From: Victivallales bacterium
GTDB lineage: Bacteria > Verrucomicrobiota > Lentisphaeria > Oligosphaerales > Oligosphaeraceae
DNA length: 8,272 bases
Assembly (NCBI GenBank): GCA_017538465.1
Contig: JAFYIW010000138.1
Coordinates: forward strand, 1 to 8,272
Direction: 5' to 3'
Both the position numbers and the translations under genes were made by a program. The notes under the pieces were generated by a model. It was not told where the DNA came from. It searched no databases and saw only the letters and a program-made list of their open reading frames with translations. Positions 1 through 6,610 of the stretch are shown here, one piece after another; within the stretch, counting starts at the first letter, position 1; every line of letters begins with the position of its first letter.

Positions 1-1672
1 CCCAGAATTCGCGGTGGCTCGCCTGTCCGTCCAATGCGTCCTCCGCCAGACACCAGCGCCAGGATTCCGTCAGTCCCAGCCAGGCGATGCGTCCGGCGCC
101 GTAATTGCCCATCGCGGCCAGGAGAATGCCGTCATGGTCATCGCGAAGCGCCACCCGTGCGGCGGGCTTGGACGACTGTGCGGCCCAATAGCGGGTCTGG
201 GGCGGCAGGGCGACTTTGCCCGCTCCAAGACGGCTGGTGCACTCCGCCTCGAAAATGAACTCCCGGTTGACCAGCAGAGTGTTCTGGACCGCCGCCTGGT
301 GCTCTGTCACATTTCCGACGGGCAGCAGACGCTGCAAGGCGTCGGGAAGCGGGGCGGGATTTCCGGTCAGGAGCACTCCGCCGCCATGCCGTTCCACAAA
401 CGCGAGCAGCGCCGCGCACTGCTCGGCGGTCCATGAGGCGGTGGCCGAGCACTCCAGCGCCACGGCATCGAAATCCGCATATTCCTCGGCCGCCGTTGGA
501 AAGCCGGGGTCTTCGGCGAGCGTGGCCGCGCCGTCAGGCAGATTGACGCGGTGGAAGAGTCGGGCAGGGCGGAAATCCGCCGGGAGCTTGGCGAGGGCCT
601 CGGTCTCTCGGCCGATGCGTAGAATGGCGCTGATCTCCAAGTCCTTGGCGGACTCGGCGACGGTCCGGAGAAAACGCCACTCCCAGCCGGGGTTGGCGGC
701 CAGATAGAGCAGGCGGTGGCGCGGCGGGGCCTCAATGCGCACGATGATGGTGTCCTGGTTGTCGTCCGGGCGTCCGTCTTCGGCGGGCTGGCCGCTTAGG
801 CTGGCGGTGTAGGCGTGCTCGCCCGGGGCGTCGTCGGCATCCAAGGTGAAGACGAATTCGGCGGGGGCGCCCCGCTCCACTTGCCGGACCTGGGTTGCCA
901 GATGCGCGCCCGATTCGTCCCGAATGGAGACCTGAACCGGCAGCACGGCGGGGAAATCGCTGGTCACGCGGACGGGCAGCGTGAAATGTTCGCCCTGCAG
1001 AACCGTGAGGCCACGGGGGACGATGGACACCGCCGCATTGGGGGGGATGACGGGACTGCCAAGGGCGAGGGTCGAGACGGGAATCTGTTGCGCCTTGGCG
1101 TGTTTGGCCGCCTCAATCAGCGAACTGTCCGGCGCGGTTTCGCGGCCATCGCTGAGCAGCACCACGGCGGCCAGCGGCAACGCGCCCGGGCGTCGTCGAC
1201 TGTCCAGCGCTTCGTCCAAGGCTTTGCCGATCGGGGTGTCGCCAGGCAACGCGGAGGCCTCGGAGGGGGATTGGGGCCAGGGAACCAGGCCGTTCTCGCC
1301 AAAGCGCCATAGTTCGGCCTTCCAGGGATATTCCGCGGGAAGCGCTTTTACGGCGGCGTCCCAGCGGCGCATCGGATTTCCGTCGGCGTCAATGGCGTCC
1401 GCATGGTCGAACATCGATGGCGAGCCATCTGTCAGGAACACCACGCGGCTGGCGCCCGGCTGGGGGATGGTGGTTTCGCGCCAGGGACGCAGCAGCAGCG
1501 CCGTCAGGAACGTCAGCCCGGCGAGCCGCAGCGCGAGGAGACAGGTGCGGATGCGCAGAGGGACGCTGTCGCACTGTCGCCTCCAGGCATGGAGGATGAG
1601 TCCCAGGCACACCAGGGACCACATCGCAACCACCCACCCGGCGCAGATCGGCTGGAACGAATAGCGGGACAT
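1..1672 (-). CDS. Membrane-anchored vWA / glutamine-amidotransferase-like protein, partial (C-terminus off the left edge)
   Basis: The minus-strand frame is open from an ATG at 1672 to base 1, giving 557 codons and no stop, so the C-terminus lies outside the window. Two hydrophobic segments (about residues 11-29 and 43-63) anchor it in the membrane. A von Willebrand A domain follows with all three MIDAS elements: the D-x-S-x-S motif DGSPS (D82, S84, S86), T146 in GDTPIG, and D175 in LLSDGRE, so metal-dependent ligand binding looks intact. After a beta-rich region (about 210-315), residues 320-545 resemble the class I glutamine-amidotransferase-like fold (LLYLAANPGWEWRFLR, HGGGVLLTGNP, GAGRIAWLGLTESWRW). 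No catalytic Cys-His pair is evident, so it is probably not enzymatic. In PVC bacteria such proteins usually accompany MoxR/BatA-type genes and are thought to act as periplasmic scaffolds, but the exact function is unknown. The Shine-Dalgarno is weak: AGG lies 3 nt before the ATG and GGAGG 18 nt before it. Confidence 0.85.
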   Translation of the reverse strand, partial: MSRYSFQPICAGWVVAMWSLVCLGLILHAWRRQCDSVPLRIRTCLLALRLAGLTFLTALLLRPWRETTIPQPGASRVVFLTDGSPSMFDHADAIDADGNPMRRWDAAVKALPAEYPWKAELWRFGENGLVPWPQSPSEASALPGDTPIGKALDEALDSRRRPGALPLAAVVLLSDGRETAPDSSLIEAAKHAKAQQIPVSTLALGSPVIPPNAAVSIVPRGLTVLQGEHFTLPVRVTSDFPAVLPVQVSIRDESGAHLATQVRQVERGAPAEFVFTLDADDAPGEHAYTASLSGQPAEDGRPDDNQDTIIVRIEAPPRHRLLYLAANPGWEWRFLRTVAESAKDLEISAILRIGRETEALAKLPADFRPARLFHRVNLPDGAATLAEDPGFPTAAEEYADFDAVALECSATASWTAEQCAALLAFVERHGGGVLLTGNPAPLPDALQRLLPVGNVTEHQAAVQNTLLVNREFIFEAECTSRLGAGKVALPPQTRYWAAQSSKPAARVALRDDHDGILLAAMGNYGAGRIAWLGLTESWRWCLAEDALDGQASHREFW

Positions 1673-1789
1673 ATTCCTAAATATATTCTTCCTCCCTGAT
1701 GTCGGAGAAATGCTTTACCCCAAAAAGGGAAAAACGTCATCTCTCTGGCCGACCCCCCCCTCGAAAAGAAGGCAGGGAGCGCGTTTCCG

Positions 1790-2131
1790 TCATGGAGCAT
1801 TTTCAATCCATTGTCGGAAGAAAGGATCTTCCACCTCATAGTGGTCGGAATAAATTACATGCCCGTCTTTCTGTAGCCGCTTTAACGCACTATAGACAGT
1901 GCTTGTCTTGTGTTCGCCGGACTGCAAGGCACGTTCCGTGGCCAGGCGTTGGAGAATCCACCGATTTGTCCGGTTCATTCCCATCCAAAGACGTTCATAA
2001 TCCAGGCTGTGCGCCCCTACGATATGGTCAATTGCCTCATGGACAACGTCCGCCGTTTCTGGCTGCAGCACTCCCGTTTGCCATACGTTCGCCGCCAGTT
2101 GCTGCGAGTAATTTTGAATGGATTCTTCATA
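1790..2131 (-). pseudogene. Remnant of an AAA ATPase: C-terminal winged-helix end only
   Basis: The minus-strand frame is open from 2131 to the TGA at 1790-1792, about 113 codons, and is closed upstream by a TAA at 2132-2134. The residues read like the last third of the archaeal-type ATPase_2 / AAA-plus-winged-helix proteins common in PVC and gut bacteria: a sensor-side helix (NYSQQLAANVWQTG), a connecting helix (SLDYERLWMGMNRTNRWIL), a winged helix (TSTVYSALKRLQKDGHVI) and the usual end EVEDPFFRQWI. The Walker A and B motifs that should lie upstream are absent, and no continuation is visible in other minus frames above 2131. A stand-alone DNA-binding protein starting at the GTG at 2071 (93 aa) is possible but less likely, since there is no good ribosome-binding site and the homology starts mid-domain. 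The family assignment is from recalled sequence pattern and not from a search. Confidence 0.65.
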
Positions 2132-2161
2132 TTACGATTTTTTTCGTTACGATTTTTTTCG
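2132..2161. repeat. Two perfect tandem copies of a 15-bp unit
   Basis: The unit TTACGATTTTTTTCG occurs at 2132-2146 and again at 2147-2161, followed by a degraded third start (TTATCATG). It begins at the stop codon that ends the ATPase remnant's open frame. On the minus strand the unit is five codons long and falls inside a 13-codon reading frame (ATG at 2168-2166, TGA at 2129-2127) reading MITKKIVTKKIVI. That frame is too short and unsupported to call a gene. Confidence 0.9.
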
Positions 2162-2171
2162 TTATCATGTT

Positions 2172-2192
2172 TCTTGCACACCACGTGCAAGA
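2172..2192. other. Perfect 8-bp inverted repeat (hairpin or operator-like)
   Basis: TCTTGCAC (2172-2179) and GTGCAAGA (2185-2192) are exact reverse complements separated by ACCAC. The site lies in the AT-rich gap between the minus-strand remnant and the plus-strand genes. It has no following U-run in the plus direction, so it is not a standard terminator for that strand. It could be a regulator site for the promoter-like boxes 40 bp to the right. No function is assigned. Confidence 0.55.
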
Positions 2193-2232
2193 TGCGGAGT
2201 CATTGATAATCCAGATTCATCAGAATTGTTAT

Positions 2233-2261
2233 ACTATAATGTCCCGTTCGGCTTTTGGAAA
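2233..2261 (-). promoter_or_regulatory. Candidate minus-strand promoter, overlapped by a plus-strand TATAAT
   Basis: Read on the minus strand, TTTCCA (2261-2256) and TATAGT (2238-2233) are separated by 17 bp and match the sigma-70 consensus at 4/6 and 5/6. It would transcribe toward the ATPase remnant and possibly the vWA gene. On the plus strand TATAAT occupies 2235-2240, a perfect -10 box, but no convincing -35 lies 16-18 bp before it. If that box is used, the transcript would start about 2247, just before the TTG start at 2255. Both calls rest on short motifs in AT-rich DNA. Confidence 0.3.
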
Positions 2262-2677
2262 CGCCAGCGGTTCATTCCCTTGAAATTTACGTGCAAAGTA
2301 TCGCAATGCGGGCCTTTTCAGAGAACCTGCGAAGCGCGTATCTGCGGATGCATCCGGGGGTCAATGCGGGTTCGCTTGTCGTGGATGTCCGTCCCGCTTT
2401 GGACAACGGGCGGATTTCCGGACGCGCCGCGGTATTGACGATTGCCCCTGAGTCCCTCTCGTACGACGCGGTTACGCGCCGGGGCAGACTCTCGGTGCGG
2501 TTCAATCCGGGCCAGGCGGAGGAGGCGCGGGCGTGGATCCGCGGGAACATCGAGACGCTGGCGCGGGACAAGAACATCCGGCTCGTCACGGGGCAGCTGC
2601 CTCCGGCGGCGACCTACTACTCGCTGGACGAGAGGATCGAAGGCAACGTGATGGAGATCGAGTTCAAGACGGAGTAG
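2255..2677 (+). CDS. Short protein of unknown family, no signal peptide, start uncertain
   Basis: The frame opens just after a TAA at 2237-2239 and ends with TAG at 2675-2677. Possible starts are TTG at 2255 (140 aa) and ATG at 2306 (123 aa); neither has a Shine-Dalgarno. The protein has no signal peptide or lipobox, unlike nearly every other plus-strand neighbour. It contains alternating beta-like stretches (AGSLVVDVRPAL, RGRLSVRFN), a helix (EEARAWIRGNIETLARD) and a charged end (NVMEIEFKTE). This order (strand, helix, strand) loosely resembles the last 110 residues of the 4687-5868 lipoprotein, where LSFNKETGQGQV and YNLVTIKFRLL occupy similar places, so the two may share a C-terminal domain. 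It could be a gene that lost its 5' end at the nearby junction, or a complete small protein. I do not recognise the family. Confidence 0.5.
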   Translation: METPAVHSLEIYVQSIAMRAFSENLRSAYLRMHPGVNAGSLVVDVRPALDNGRISGRAAVLTIAPESLSYDAVTRRGRLSVRFNPGQAEEARAWIRGNIETLARDKNIRLVTGQLPPAATYYSLDERIEGNVMEIEFKTE

Positions 2678-2710
2678 GCCACCGCGAAAACCAAAAATGA
2701 AATGGAGTGT
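2657..2710 (+). repeat. Copy 1 of a short homologous footprint (gene end plus downstream leader)
   Basis: Bases 2657-2674, ATCGAGTTCAAGACGGAG, encode the final IEFKTE of the preceding gene and recur exactly at 6611-6628. Similarity continues past the stop as a spacer with an ACCAA motif and then an ATGAAA start-like codon (ATG at 2697). After that ATG the frame reads only 19 codons (MKWSVFSESSQL...) before the TAA at 2754-2756, which looks like the dead start of a displaced gene. An exact 18-mer is not expected by chance in 8 kb. Confidence 0.6.
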
Positions 2711-2729
2711 GTTTTCCGAATCATCGCAG

Positions 2730-2757
2730 TTGCAAAAGACATTTGAGGGATTATAAT
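2730..2757 (+). promoter_or_regulatory. Predicted sigma-70 type promoter for the envelope gene run
   Basis: TTGCAA (2730-2735, 4/6 match) is followed after 16 bp by a perfect TATAAT (2752-2757). Transcription would start near 2764 and give a leader of about 110 nt before the ATG at 2876. The leader has an inverted pair, CCCCGA at 2793-2798 and TCGGGG at 2827-2832, that could fold. Because PVC promoters are poorly characterised, this is a motif match only. Confidence 0.45.
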
Positions 2758-2875
2758 GAATGCGGCGGCGTTTTTCAGAATTCCCTTTTGCTCCCCGAGG
2801 CCCCTGGCTTTGCCGGCGAGGAGCGTTCGGGGCCGCCTTGATGATGACCGCTCCATACGAGAGGAGATGAATCAG

Positions 2876-3568
2876 ATGAAACCGATGACTTCAGTTATGA
2901 CATGGATGCGAAGCGCCGCATTGCTGGGTGCGATCATGGCCTCGCTGACCTTTGCCCTGGCAGAGGTCGAAGTGCGCACGTACGATAATTCCGAGTCGGT
3001 TGCGCCCGGGCAGGTCAAGTTCCGAAAGGCGGAGGTCGGCGAGCCCTCGCCGTATGTGAACACCGCCCCGCTCGCCATCTCGATTGTCCCCATGCTGGAG
3101 GCGCCTTCCGAGACCTGGGATGTCGTGGTGCTTCGACTGAACCTCTTCGTCGGAAACCATCGCGCCGTCTATGGACTGGATCTCGGCGTGCTGGGCAATT
3201 TCGCCGACTACAAAATGAACGGACTGGGCATCGGCGGCCTGTTCAATTCCGTCGGCGAGTCGGACAGCGCGCTTCACATCGCCGGCATCTTCAACTTTGC
3301 CGCATTTGACTTCAATGGATGCCAGATTTCCGGCGTGTGCTCCATCACCGAAGGGACCCATTGCGGGGTCCAGATCGGGCTTGGCAACTATGCGGGGAAC
3401 CTCGTCGGCGTACAGATCGGGGGCTTCAATTCCATCGAGAAGGGCACCGGCGTGCAGATTGGACTTTTCAATTCCGCCGACTGCCTGGCGGGGCTTCAGT
3501 TGGGCCTCATCAACATCAACCACTCGTCTTCGGTGTCCTGTCTGCCGATTCTGAATTTTGCCTTCTGA
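2876..3568 (+). CDS. LA_2272-type surface-repeat protein, exported
   Basis: The protein has 230 residues. Residues 1-29 form a Sec signal peptide (basic start, hydrophobic core, cleavage after ALA). A short beta-rich region (30-110) is followed by about seven imperfect repeats of 14-17 residues between about 115 and 225, with the pattern G-V/L-Q-I-G-x-F/L-N (GVQIGLGNYAG, GVQIGGFNSIE, GVQIGLFNSAD, GLQLGLININ). This is the signature of the LA_2272 surface-repeat family, first named in Leptospira; no biochemical role is established. The repeats would form a beta-solenoid or barrel-like surface structure (inference). ATG 2876 is chosen because GGAG ends 9 nt upstream and it puts the signal peptide at the N-terminus. 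An in-frame ATG at 2867 and another at 2756 (with GAGGGA before it) exist, but the latter adds a 40-residue polar extension. The next gene follows after 25 bp. Confidence 0.85.
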   Translation: MKPMTSVMTWMRSAALLGAIMASLTFALAEVEVRTYDNSESVAPGQVKFRKAEVGEPSPYVNTAPLAISIVPMLEAPSETWDVVVLRLNLFVGNHRAVYGLDLGVLGNFADYKMNGLGIGGLFNSVGESDSALHIAGIFNFAAFDFNGCQISGVCSITEGTHCGVQIGLGNYAGNLVGVQIGGFNSIEKGTGVQIGLFNSADCLAGLQLGLININHSSSVSCLPILNFAF

Positions 3569-3593
3569 GAGAAACACGAAAGGAGATGCCTTC

Positions 3594-3992
3594 ATGCTTA
3601 ATGCGCTGAAACGAATCTGTCTGCTGGCTGGCGGATTGCTTTTGCTGGCAGGATGCCTTGCGCCCAAGACCTCCGGCGTCTGGGTCGAGAAAGGCAGAAT
3701 CATCCTGTCGGACCCCGCCTTTGCCGCGAACCTTGAAGTGGTCCGGGATGCCCGCGAAAAGACGGCGGAGGGCTTTCTGCATGCCCAGGTGACGCTGCAG
3801 AACCTGAATCAGGAGGATTTCCAGTGCCAGTACTGCTTTGAATGGCGAGATGAAAACGGCCTGATGCAGACGCACGCCCCGACGCCTTGGCGGCCGCTGG
3901 TGTTCCATGGAGGCGAGGTGAAGGAGGTCGACGGAGTGTCGCCGCTCCAGGGAGCGAGTGATTTCCGGCTGAAGCTGCGGCGCATGGATTGA
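3594..3992 (+). CDS. YcfL-like (DUF1425) lipoprotein
   Basis: This is a 132-residue lipoprotein with a signal peptide ending in the lipobox LAGC (Cys21). The residue after the Cys is Leu, so by the enterobacterial Lol rule it would go to the outer membrane. The mature part matches the YcfL/DUF1425 pattern: a strand pair AEGFLHAQVTLQNLNQEDF, the core CQYCFEWRDENGLMQ, a W near residue 99, a turn with GGEVKEVDGVSP, and the end ASDFRLKLRR. In Enterobacteria ycfL lies directly upstream of lpoB, and the same order is seen here, which supports both calls. The function of YcfL is unknown. The start is well supported: AGGAG lies 8 nt before the ATG. The 54-bp gap to the LpoB-like gene contains no evident terminator, so co-transcription is likely. 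Confidence 0.75.
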   Translation: MLNALKRICLLAGGLLLLAGCLAPKTSGVWVEKGRIILSDPAFAANLEVVRDAREKTAEGFLHAQVTLQNLNQEDFQCQYCFEWRDENGLMQTHAPTPWRPLVFHGGEVKEVDGVSPLQGASDFRLKLRRMD

Positions 3993-4046
3993 GTTCAGCC
4001 CGGCATCGAATTGGAAAAGGCGTTTGACTTTTAGAGGAACTGCAAA

Positions 4047-4664
4047 ATGTTGAAAAACTTGTCGCTTTTGTTGATTGTCGCGGTGGTCGTGGTGTTTTCC
4101 GGGTGCACGACCGACTCGGGGGCGGGCGGATACTACGGGAATGTGGACGACGACGTCTATGGAAGCAGGGAGAATCTGGAATATCCGCAGAAAAGCCGAG
4201 CCATAACCGAGATGGTCGAGAGACTGCTCACCGATCCGGGGTTCACCGACTTCTATGGCGTCGCCGCCGAGCGCGCGGCGGCCCGCGACCATCGGTTGCC
4301 GACGCTCATCATTCAGCGGATTGAGGACAACACGCAGGCGGGGGGTTCCGACTTCCGCTCCACCGGGCAGATGCGCAACGACCTCAAGAGCACGCTGCGC
4401 AAGACCGGAAAATTCACCATCATTGACCTGGCCGAACGCGCCAGAATGACGAATGTGGTCACCGCCGAGGTGGACGGCGGCGGCCAGAGCGAAAACATCC
4501 AGAACTTTGGCGAATACGAGGCGGGTGATTTCCTGATGTCCGGCGAGCTGACGAGGGATTCCGTAGGCGGGCAGGTCTATTACCATTTCTTCAATCTCCG
4601 TCTGATGGATCCCGTCACGGGGGCGGAAATCTGGAGCGACACCGTTAAGGTCCGCAAAGACTGA
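4047..4664 (+). CDS. LpoB-like penicillin-binding-protein activator lipoprotein
   Basis: The protein is 205 residues with lipobox VFSGC (Cys20), a flexible Gly/Asp/Tyr-rich linker (21-48) and one LpoB/TolB-N-like domain (about 50-205). Diagnostic stretches are the first helix (AITEMVERLLTDPGF), strand LPTLIIQRIEDNT, helix and strand MRNDLKSTLRKTGKFTIIDL, YEAGDFLMSGELTRD, and the end YYHFFNLRLMDPVTGAEIWSD. This matches E. coli LpoB, which reaches from the outer membrane to stimulate the peptidoglycan synthase PBP1B. The linker here is shorter than E. coli's, so reach to the inner-membrane synthase would differ (inference). AGAGGA precedes the ATG by about 9 nt. Its upstream neighbour is YcfL-like, as in E. 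coli. A related but distinct role in assembling another envelope complex cannot be excluded, since LpoB, CsgG and TolB-N share a fold. Confidence 0.8.
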   Translation: MLKNLSLLLIVAVVVVFSGCTTDSGAGGYYGNVDDDVYGSRENLEYPQKSRAITEMVERLLTDPGFTDFYGVAAERAAARDHRLPTLIIQRIEDNTQAGGSDFRSTGQMRNDLKSTLRKTGKFTIIDLAERARMTNVVTAEVDGGGQSENIQNFGEYEAGDFLMSGELTRDSVGGQVYYHFFNLRLMDPVTGAEIWSDTVKVRKD

Positions 4665-4686
4665 GAGGCCTCCCCTTCCTCGCAAA

Positions 4687-5868
4687 ATGAGATCCGTGAA
4701 AATGAGGCGCCTTCCGCTTATCGCATTGTCTGGGCTGCTGTTCGGCGTTGTCGGATGCGCCACCATCAGTGATATGTTGGCGCATCCGCGGACAGCACGC
4801 GGAACCAACGCGATTGCGCTGGCCGAGCCGTCCAGCTCCGCGTTCATGCAAAGCTACGTTGCTCCCGGCGTGAACAACGCCCGGTTTGTTCCGGTGGCCT
4901 TCGAGATGCGGGACGGCGACACGCTGTTCTCCGTGACCAGCGAGAACTCGTTCGGCGTGGTTGACACCATCGGCACTTTCAAGGGGGGGGCCATCATCGC
5001 ACGGGAGTTCCAGGAGGCCGTGGCGGCGAATTTCCACCTGGCACGGCAGGGGGAGGCGCCGGTCGCGAAAATCATCGTCGGGGTGAACCGGATCTCGGTC
5101 ATGAAGCGCACCTGGTCTGACGAGGCGGAGACAAAAATCAGCGTCCAGGTGCAGGTGAAGAAGCCTGGAGACACGTCTCCGGGGTATTCGCACGAGTTCA
5201 GCGCCTTCTGCCAAGAGGCGTGGCAGTCACAGGGTGAGGTGCCCTCGGCCTTCTATCGCGCGGTGGCGAAGGTTGTCGAGGATTTCCTGGCGGACCTGGG
5301 CGCCAGCGGGGTGCCGGCCATCGTCCTCCAGTGGAATGACGAGGCGACTCCCGGCCTCACTCCCCCGGAGCTGGCGACCATTGATTGGACGAAGGAGGGC
5401 GATGTCTGGCTGGGGCGATGCGAAGTGCAATGCAACGACTACGAGGGCTTCCGGACGAGGACGTGGGCGGCCGACCAGATCTTCCTCGCCTGCCAGGTCA
5501 AGCTTGGGAACATCGAGGACGCACGCGTCAGAGTCGTGTATGACATGGCTGGGTTCGACGGGAAGACCGGAAAATGGACTTTTGTCTTCCGGACATTTGC
5601 GCGCTCCAGGATGGTGCTGTCATTCAATAAGGAAACAGGCCAGGGGCAGGTGACGGGAGACCTCGGTCTGATGAATGTGCGACCGGATGACGGGATGGGT
5701 GTCGAAAGGGCAGTGGAAGAACTGAAGGCATACGTGCTTTCGCAGATGGGCTCGTTCGCGGGCGCTGTCTCGGCTGACGTGCAGAAGGGAGAGGCGTTGG
5801 TTCGATTCGACGATTTCATAACGGACCGCACATACAATCTGGTGACAATCAAATTTAGGCTTTTATAG
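4687..5868 (+). CDS. Large lipoprotein of unknown family
   Basis: This protein has 393 residues with a lipobox VVGC (Cys24) after a basic, hydrophobic leader. An in-frame ATG at 4702 (residue 6) is an alternative start; neither has a strong ribosome-binding site. Residues about 50-190 are an alternating helix-strand domain (FQEAVAANFHLA, AKIIVGVNRISVMKRTW, ETKISVQVQVKKPG, then a long helix PSAFYRAVAKVVEDFLADLG) that reminds of small envelope lipoprotein folds such as YajG or transport-auxiliary lipoproteins; this is only a fold impression. Residues about 215-393 form a second beta-rich domain rich in Trp and Tyr (DVWLGRCEV, WTFVFRTFARSRMVLSF) ending in NLVTIKFRLL. It starts 22 bp after the LpoB-like gene, so it is probably co-translated with it and may act in the same complex. 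An eight-G run at 4983-4990 lies inside the gene. I do not recognise the family. Confidence 0.8.
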   Translation: MRSVKMRRLPLIALSGLLFGVVGCATISDMLAHPRTARGTNAIALAEPSSSAFMQSYVAPGVNNARFVPVAFEMRDGDTLFSVTSENSFGVVDTIGTFKGGAIIAREFQEAVAANFHLARQGEAPVAKIIVGVNRISVMKRTWSDEAETKISVQVQVKKPGDTSPGYSHEFSAFCQEAWQSQGEVPSAFYRAVAKVVEDFLADLGASGVPAIVLQWNDEATPGLTPPELATIDWTKEGDVWLGRCEVQCNDYEGFRTRTWAADQIFLACQVKLGNIEDARVRVVYDMAGFDGKTGKWTFVFRTFARSRMVLSFNKETGQGQVTGDLGLMNVRPDDGMGVERAVEELKAYVLSQMGSFAGAVSADVQKGEALVRFDDFITDRTYNLVTIKFRLL

Positions 5869-5950
5869 GAATTCACCCAAGACGCTCAAGACGATTTTTC
5901 CACGTCAAGGCGGCGTGGGCAAAAACCAAAAAACACAACCGAGGAAAAAG

Positions 5951-6313
5951 ATGACGAAAAAAGTTCTGCTTTCATGCGTGGCGCTCTTCGCCGTGATGCT
6001 GACTCTGACGAGCTGCATATCCCATCCTGGCGTGATCCAGGACAAGTCGAAGCCGATAAATCAAAATGGCTACACGGTGGTCGGCGACGAGGTTTCCGCC
6101 ACCGAGTGCATGGTTTCCATCTTCGGCGTGCCTCTGAGCGACCTGCGCGGCTCCGCCGGGCGTCGGATGTACAAGAACGCTCTCGAACAGGCTCCTGGCG
6201 CCGATGCGCTCATCGAATACACGACCGACACCAAGGTGCTGAGTCTTCCCGTCCTCCCCATCCAGGTGTTCTGGTATACCCTGACCGGCACGCCGGTTAA
6301 GGTCAATCAGTAA
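5951..6313 (+). CDS. Small lipoprotein of unknown function
   Basis: The protein is 120 residues with lipobox LTSC (Cys22) after the leader MTKKVLLSCVALFAVMLTL. The mature part has a YTVVGDEVSATEC segment, a hydrophobic strand with FGVPL, a helix GRRMYKNALEQAPGADALIEY and a final strand-rich end (FWYTLTGTPVKV). The A-DALI-x-T core followed by a hydrophobic T-G-x-x-V-K end is seen in short TRL-like or similar surface lipoproteins, but I cannot name the family with confidence. GAGGA lies 5 nt before the ATG at 5951, so longer in-frame readings from 5915 are not needed. It is separated from the previous gene by 82 bp without a clear terminator. Confidence 0.75.
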   Translation: MTKKVLLSCVALFAVMLTLTSCISHPGVIQDKSKPINQNGYTVVGDEVSATECMVSIFGVPLSDLRGSAGRRMYKNALEQAPGADALIEYTTDTKVLSLPVLPIQVFWYTLTGTPVKVNQ

Positions 6314-6366
6314 CAGGTGTGTCCGTGCCGTGTCAGGGCGGAGGTGGAGACCCCTTTCTGTCCTGG

Positions 6367-6406
6367 CACGGCTACTGCGGGAGAAACACGGCTACTATGG
6401 GAGAAA
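6367..6406. repeat. Two tandem 20-bp units, 18 of 20 identical
   Basis: Units at 6367-6386 and 6387-6406 share CACGGCTACTnnGGGAGAAA and differ only at the two central bases (GC versus AT). The left unit starts within the right arm of the first inverted repeat (6362-6371). Confidence 0.9.
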
Positions 6407-6415
6407 GTCTGGAAG

Positions 6416-6436
6416 GCGGCAATTGCCGATTGCCGC
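6416..6436. other. Perfect 8-bp stem, 5-nt loop hairpin
   Basis: GCGGCAAT and ATTGCCGC flank TGCCG. There is no trailing U-run, so it is not a canonical Rho-independent terminator. It resembles the short palindromes of REP-type repeats. Confidence 0.55.
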
Positions 6437-6498
6437 TTCGACTTCAAGGAATTTCCTATCGAGGCCCAAGCAAATATGCATTCTTTCCCACGGACTTT

Positions 6499-6537
6499 GA
6501 AATGGGCTGGAATGGCCGGTCGGGCAAGGCCCATTTC
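6499..6537. other. Perfect 9-bp inverted repeat, 21-nt loop
   Basis: GAAATGGGC and GCCCATTTC pair exactly, and T-G pairs could lengthen the stem at both ends. A run of four T follows 10 nt later (6547-6550), too far for a standard terminator, so this is kept as an unassigned structure. Confidence 0.5.
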
Positions 6538-6610
6538 GGGGACGGCTTTTGAATCATTTCCGCATTTTTGAATCAGACTCTTCCGGCGCATAAGGTGCGT
6601 GATTCGCAAA

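Noticed and set aside
14..1664. Several plus-strand frames of 140-227 codons over the left part
   Set aside because: The minus frame is open for all 557 codons with vWA motifs, so the plus frames are shadows.
2166..2168. A 13-codon minus-strand frame (MITKKIVTKKIVI) made by the 15-bp repeat
   Set aside because: It is too short, is built wholly from the repeat, and has no evident ribosome-binding site or homology.
2891..3703. A 270-codon minus-strand frame opposite the surface-repeat gene
   Set aside because: The plus strand has a signal peptide and the LA_2272 repeat pattern. The minus frame is only its shadow, its apparent repeats mirroring the plus-strand ones.
3516..4847. A 443-codon open frame on the minus strand opposite the YcfL, LpoB and large lipoprotein genes
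   Set aside because: It is antisense to three genes with clear signal peptides, lipoboxes and ribosome-binding sites. Long antisense frames are common in GC-rich coding DNA, and its residues show no recognisable domain.
3735..6520. The heptapeptide HFKVRGK read on the minus strand both opposite the YcfL gene and in the 6314-6645 gap
   Set aside because: The underlying DNA differs at several positions and one copy is antisense to a real gene, so it is probably coincidence.
6328..6550. Rho-independent terminators in the 6314-6645 gap
   Set aside because: None of the three stems is followed directly by a U-run, so termination there is not supported by the sequence.
6317..6571. An 84-codon plus-strand frame in the 332-bp gap, and a 173-codon minus frame reaching into the two-domain gene
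   Set aside because: Neither has a ribosome-binding site, domain or signal peptide. The plus frame runs through the tandem and inverted repeats, and the minus frame overlaps the signal-peptide region of a clear gene.
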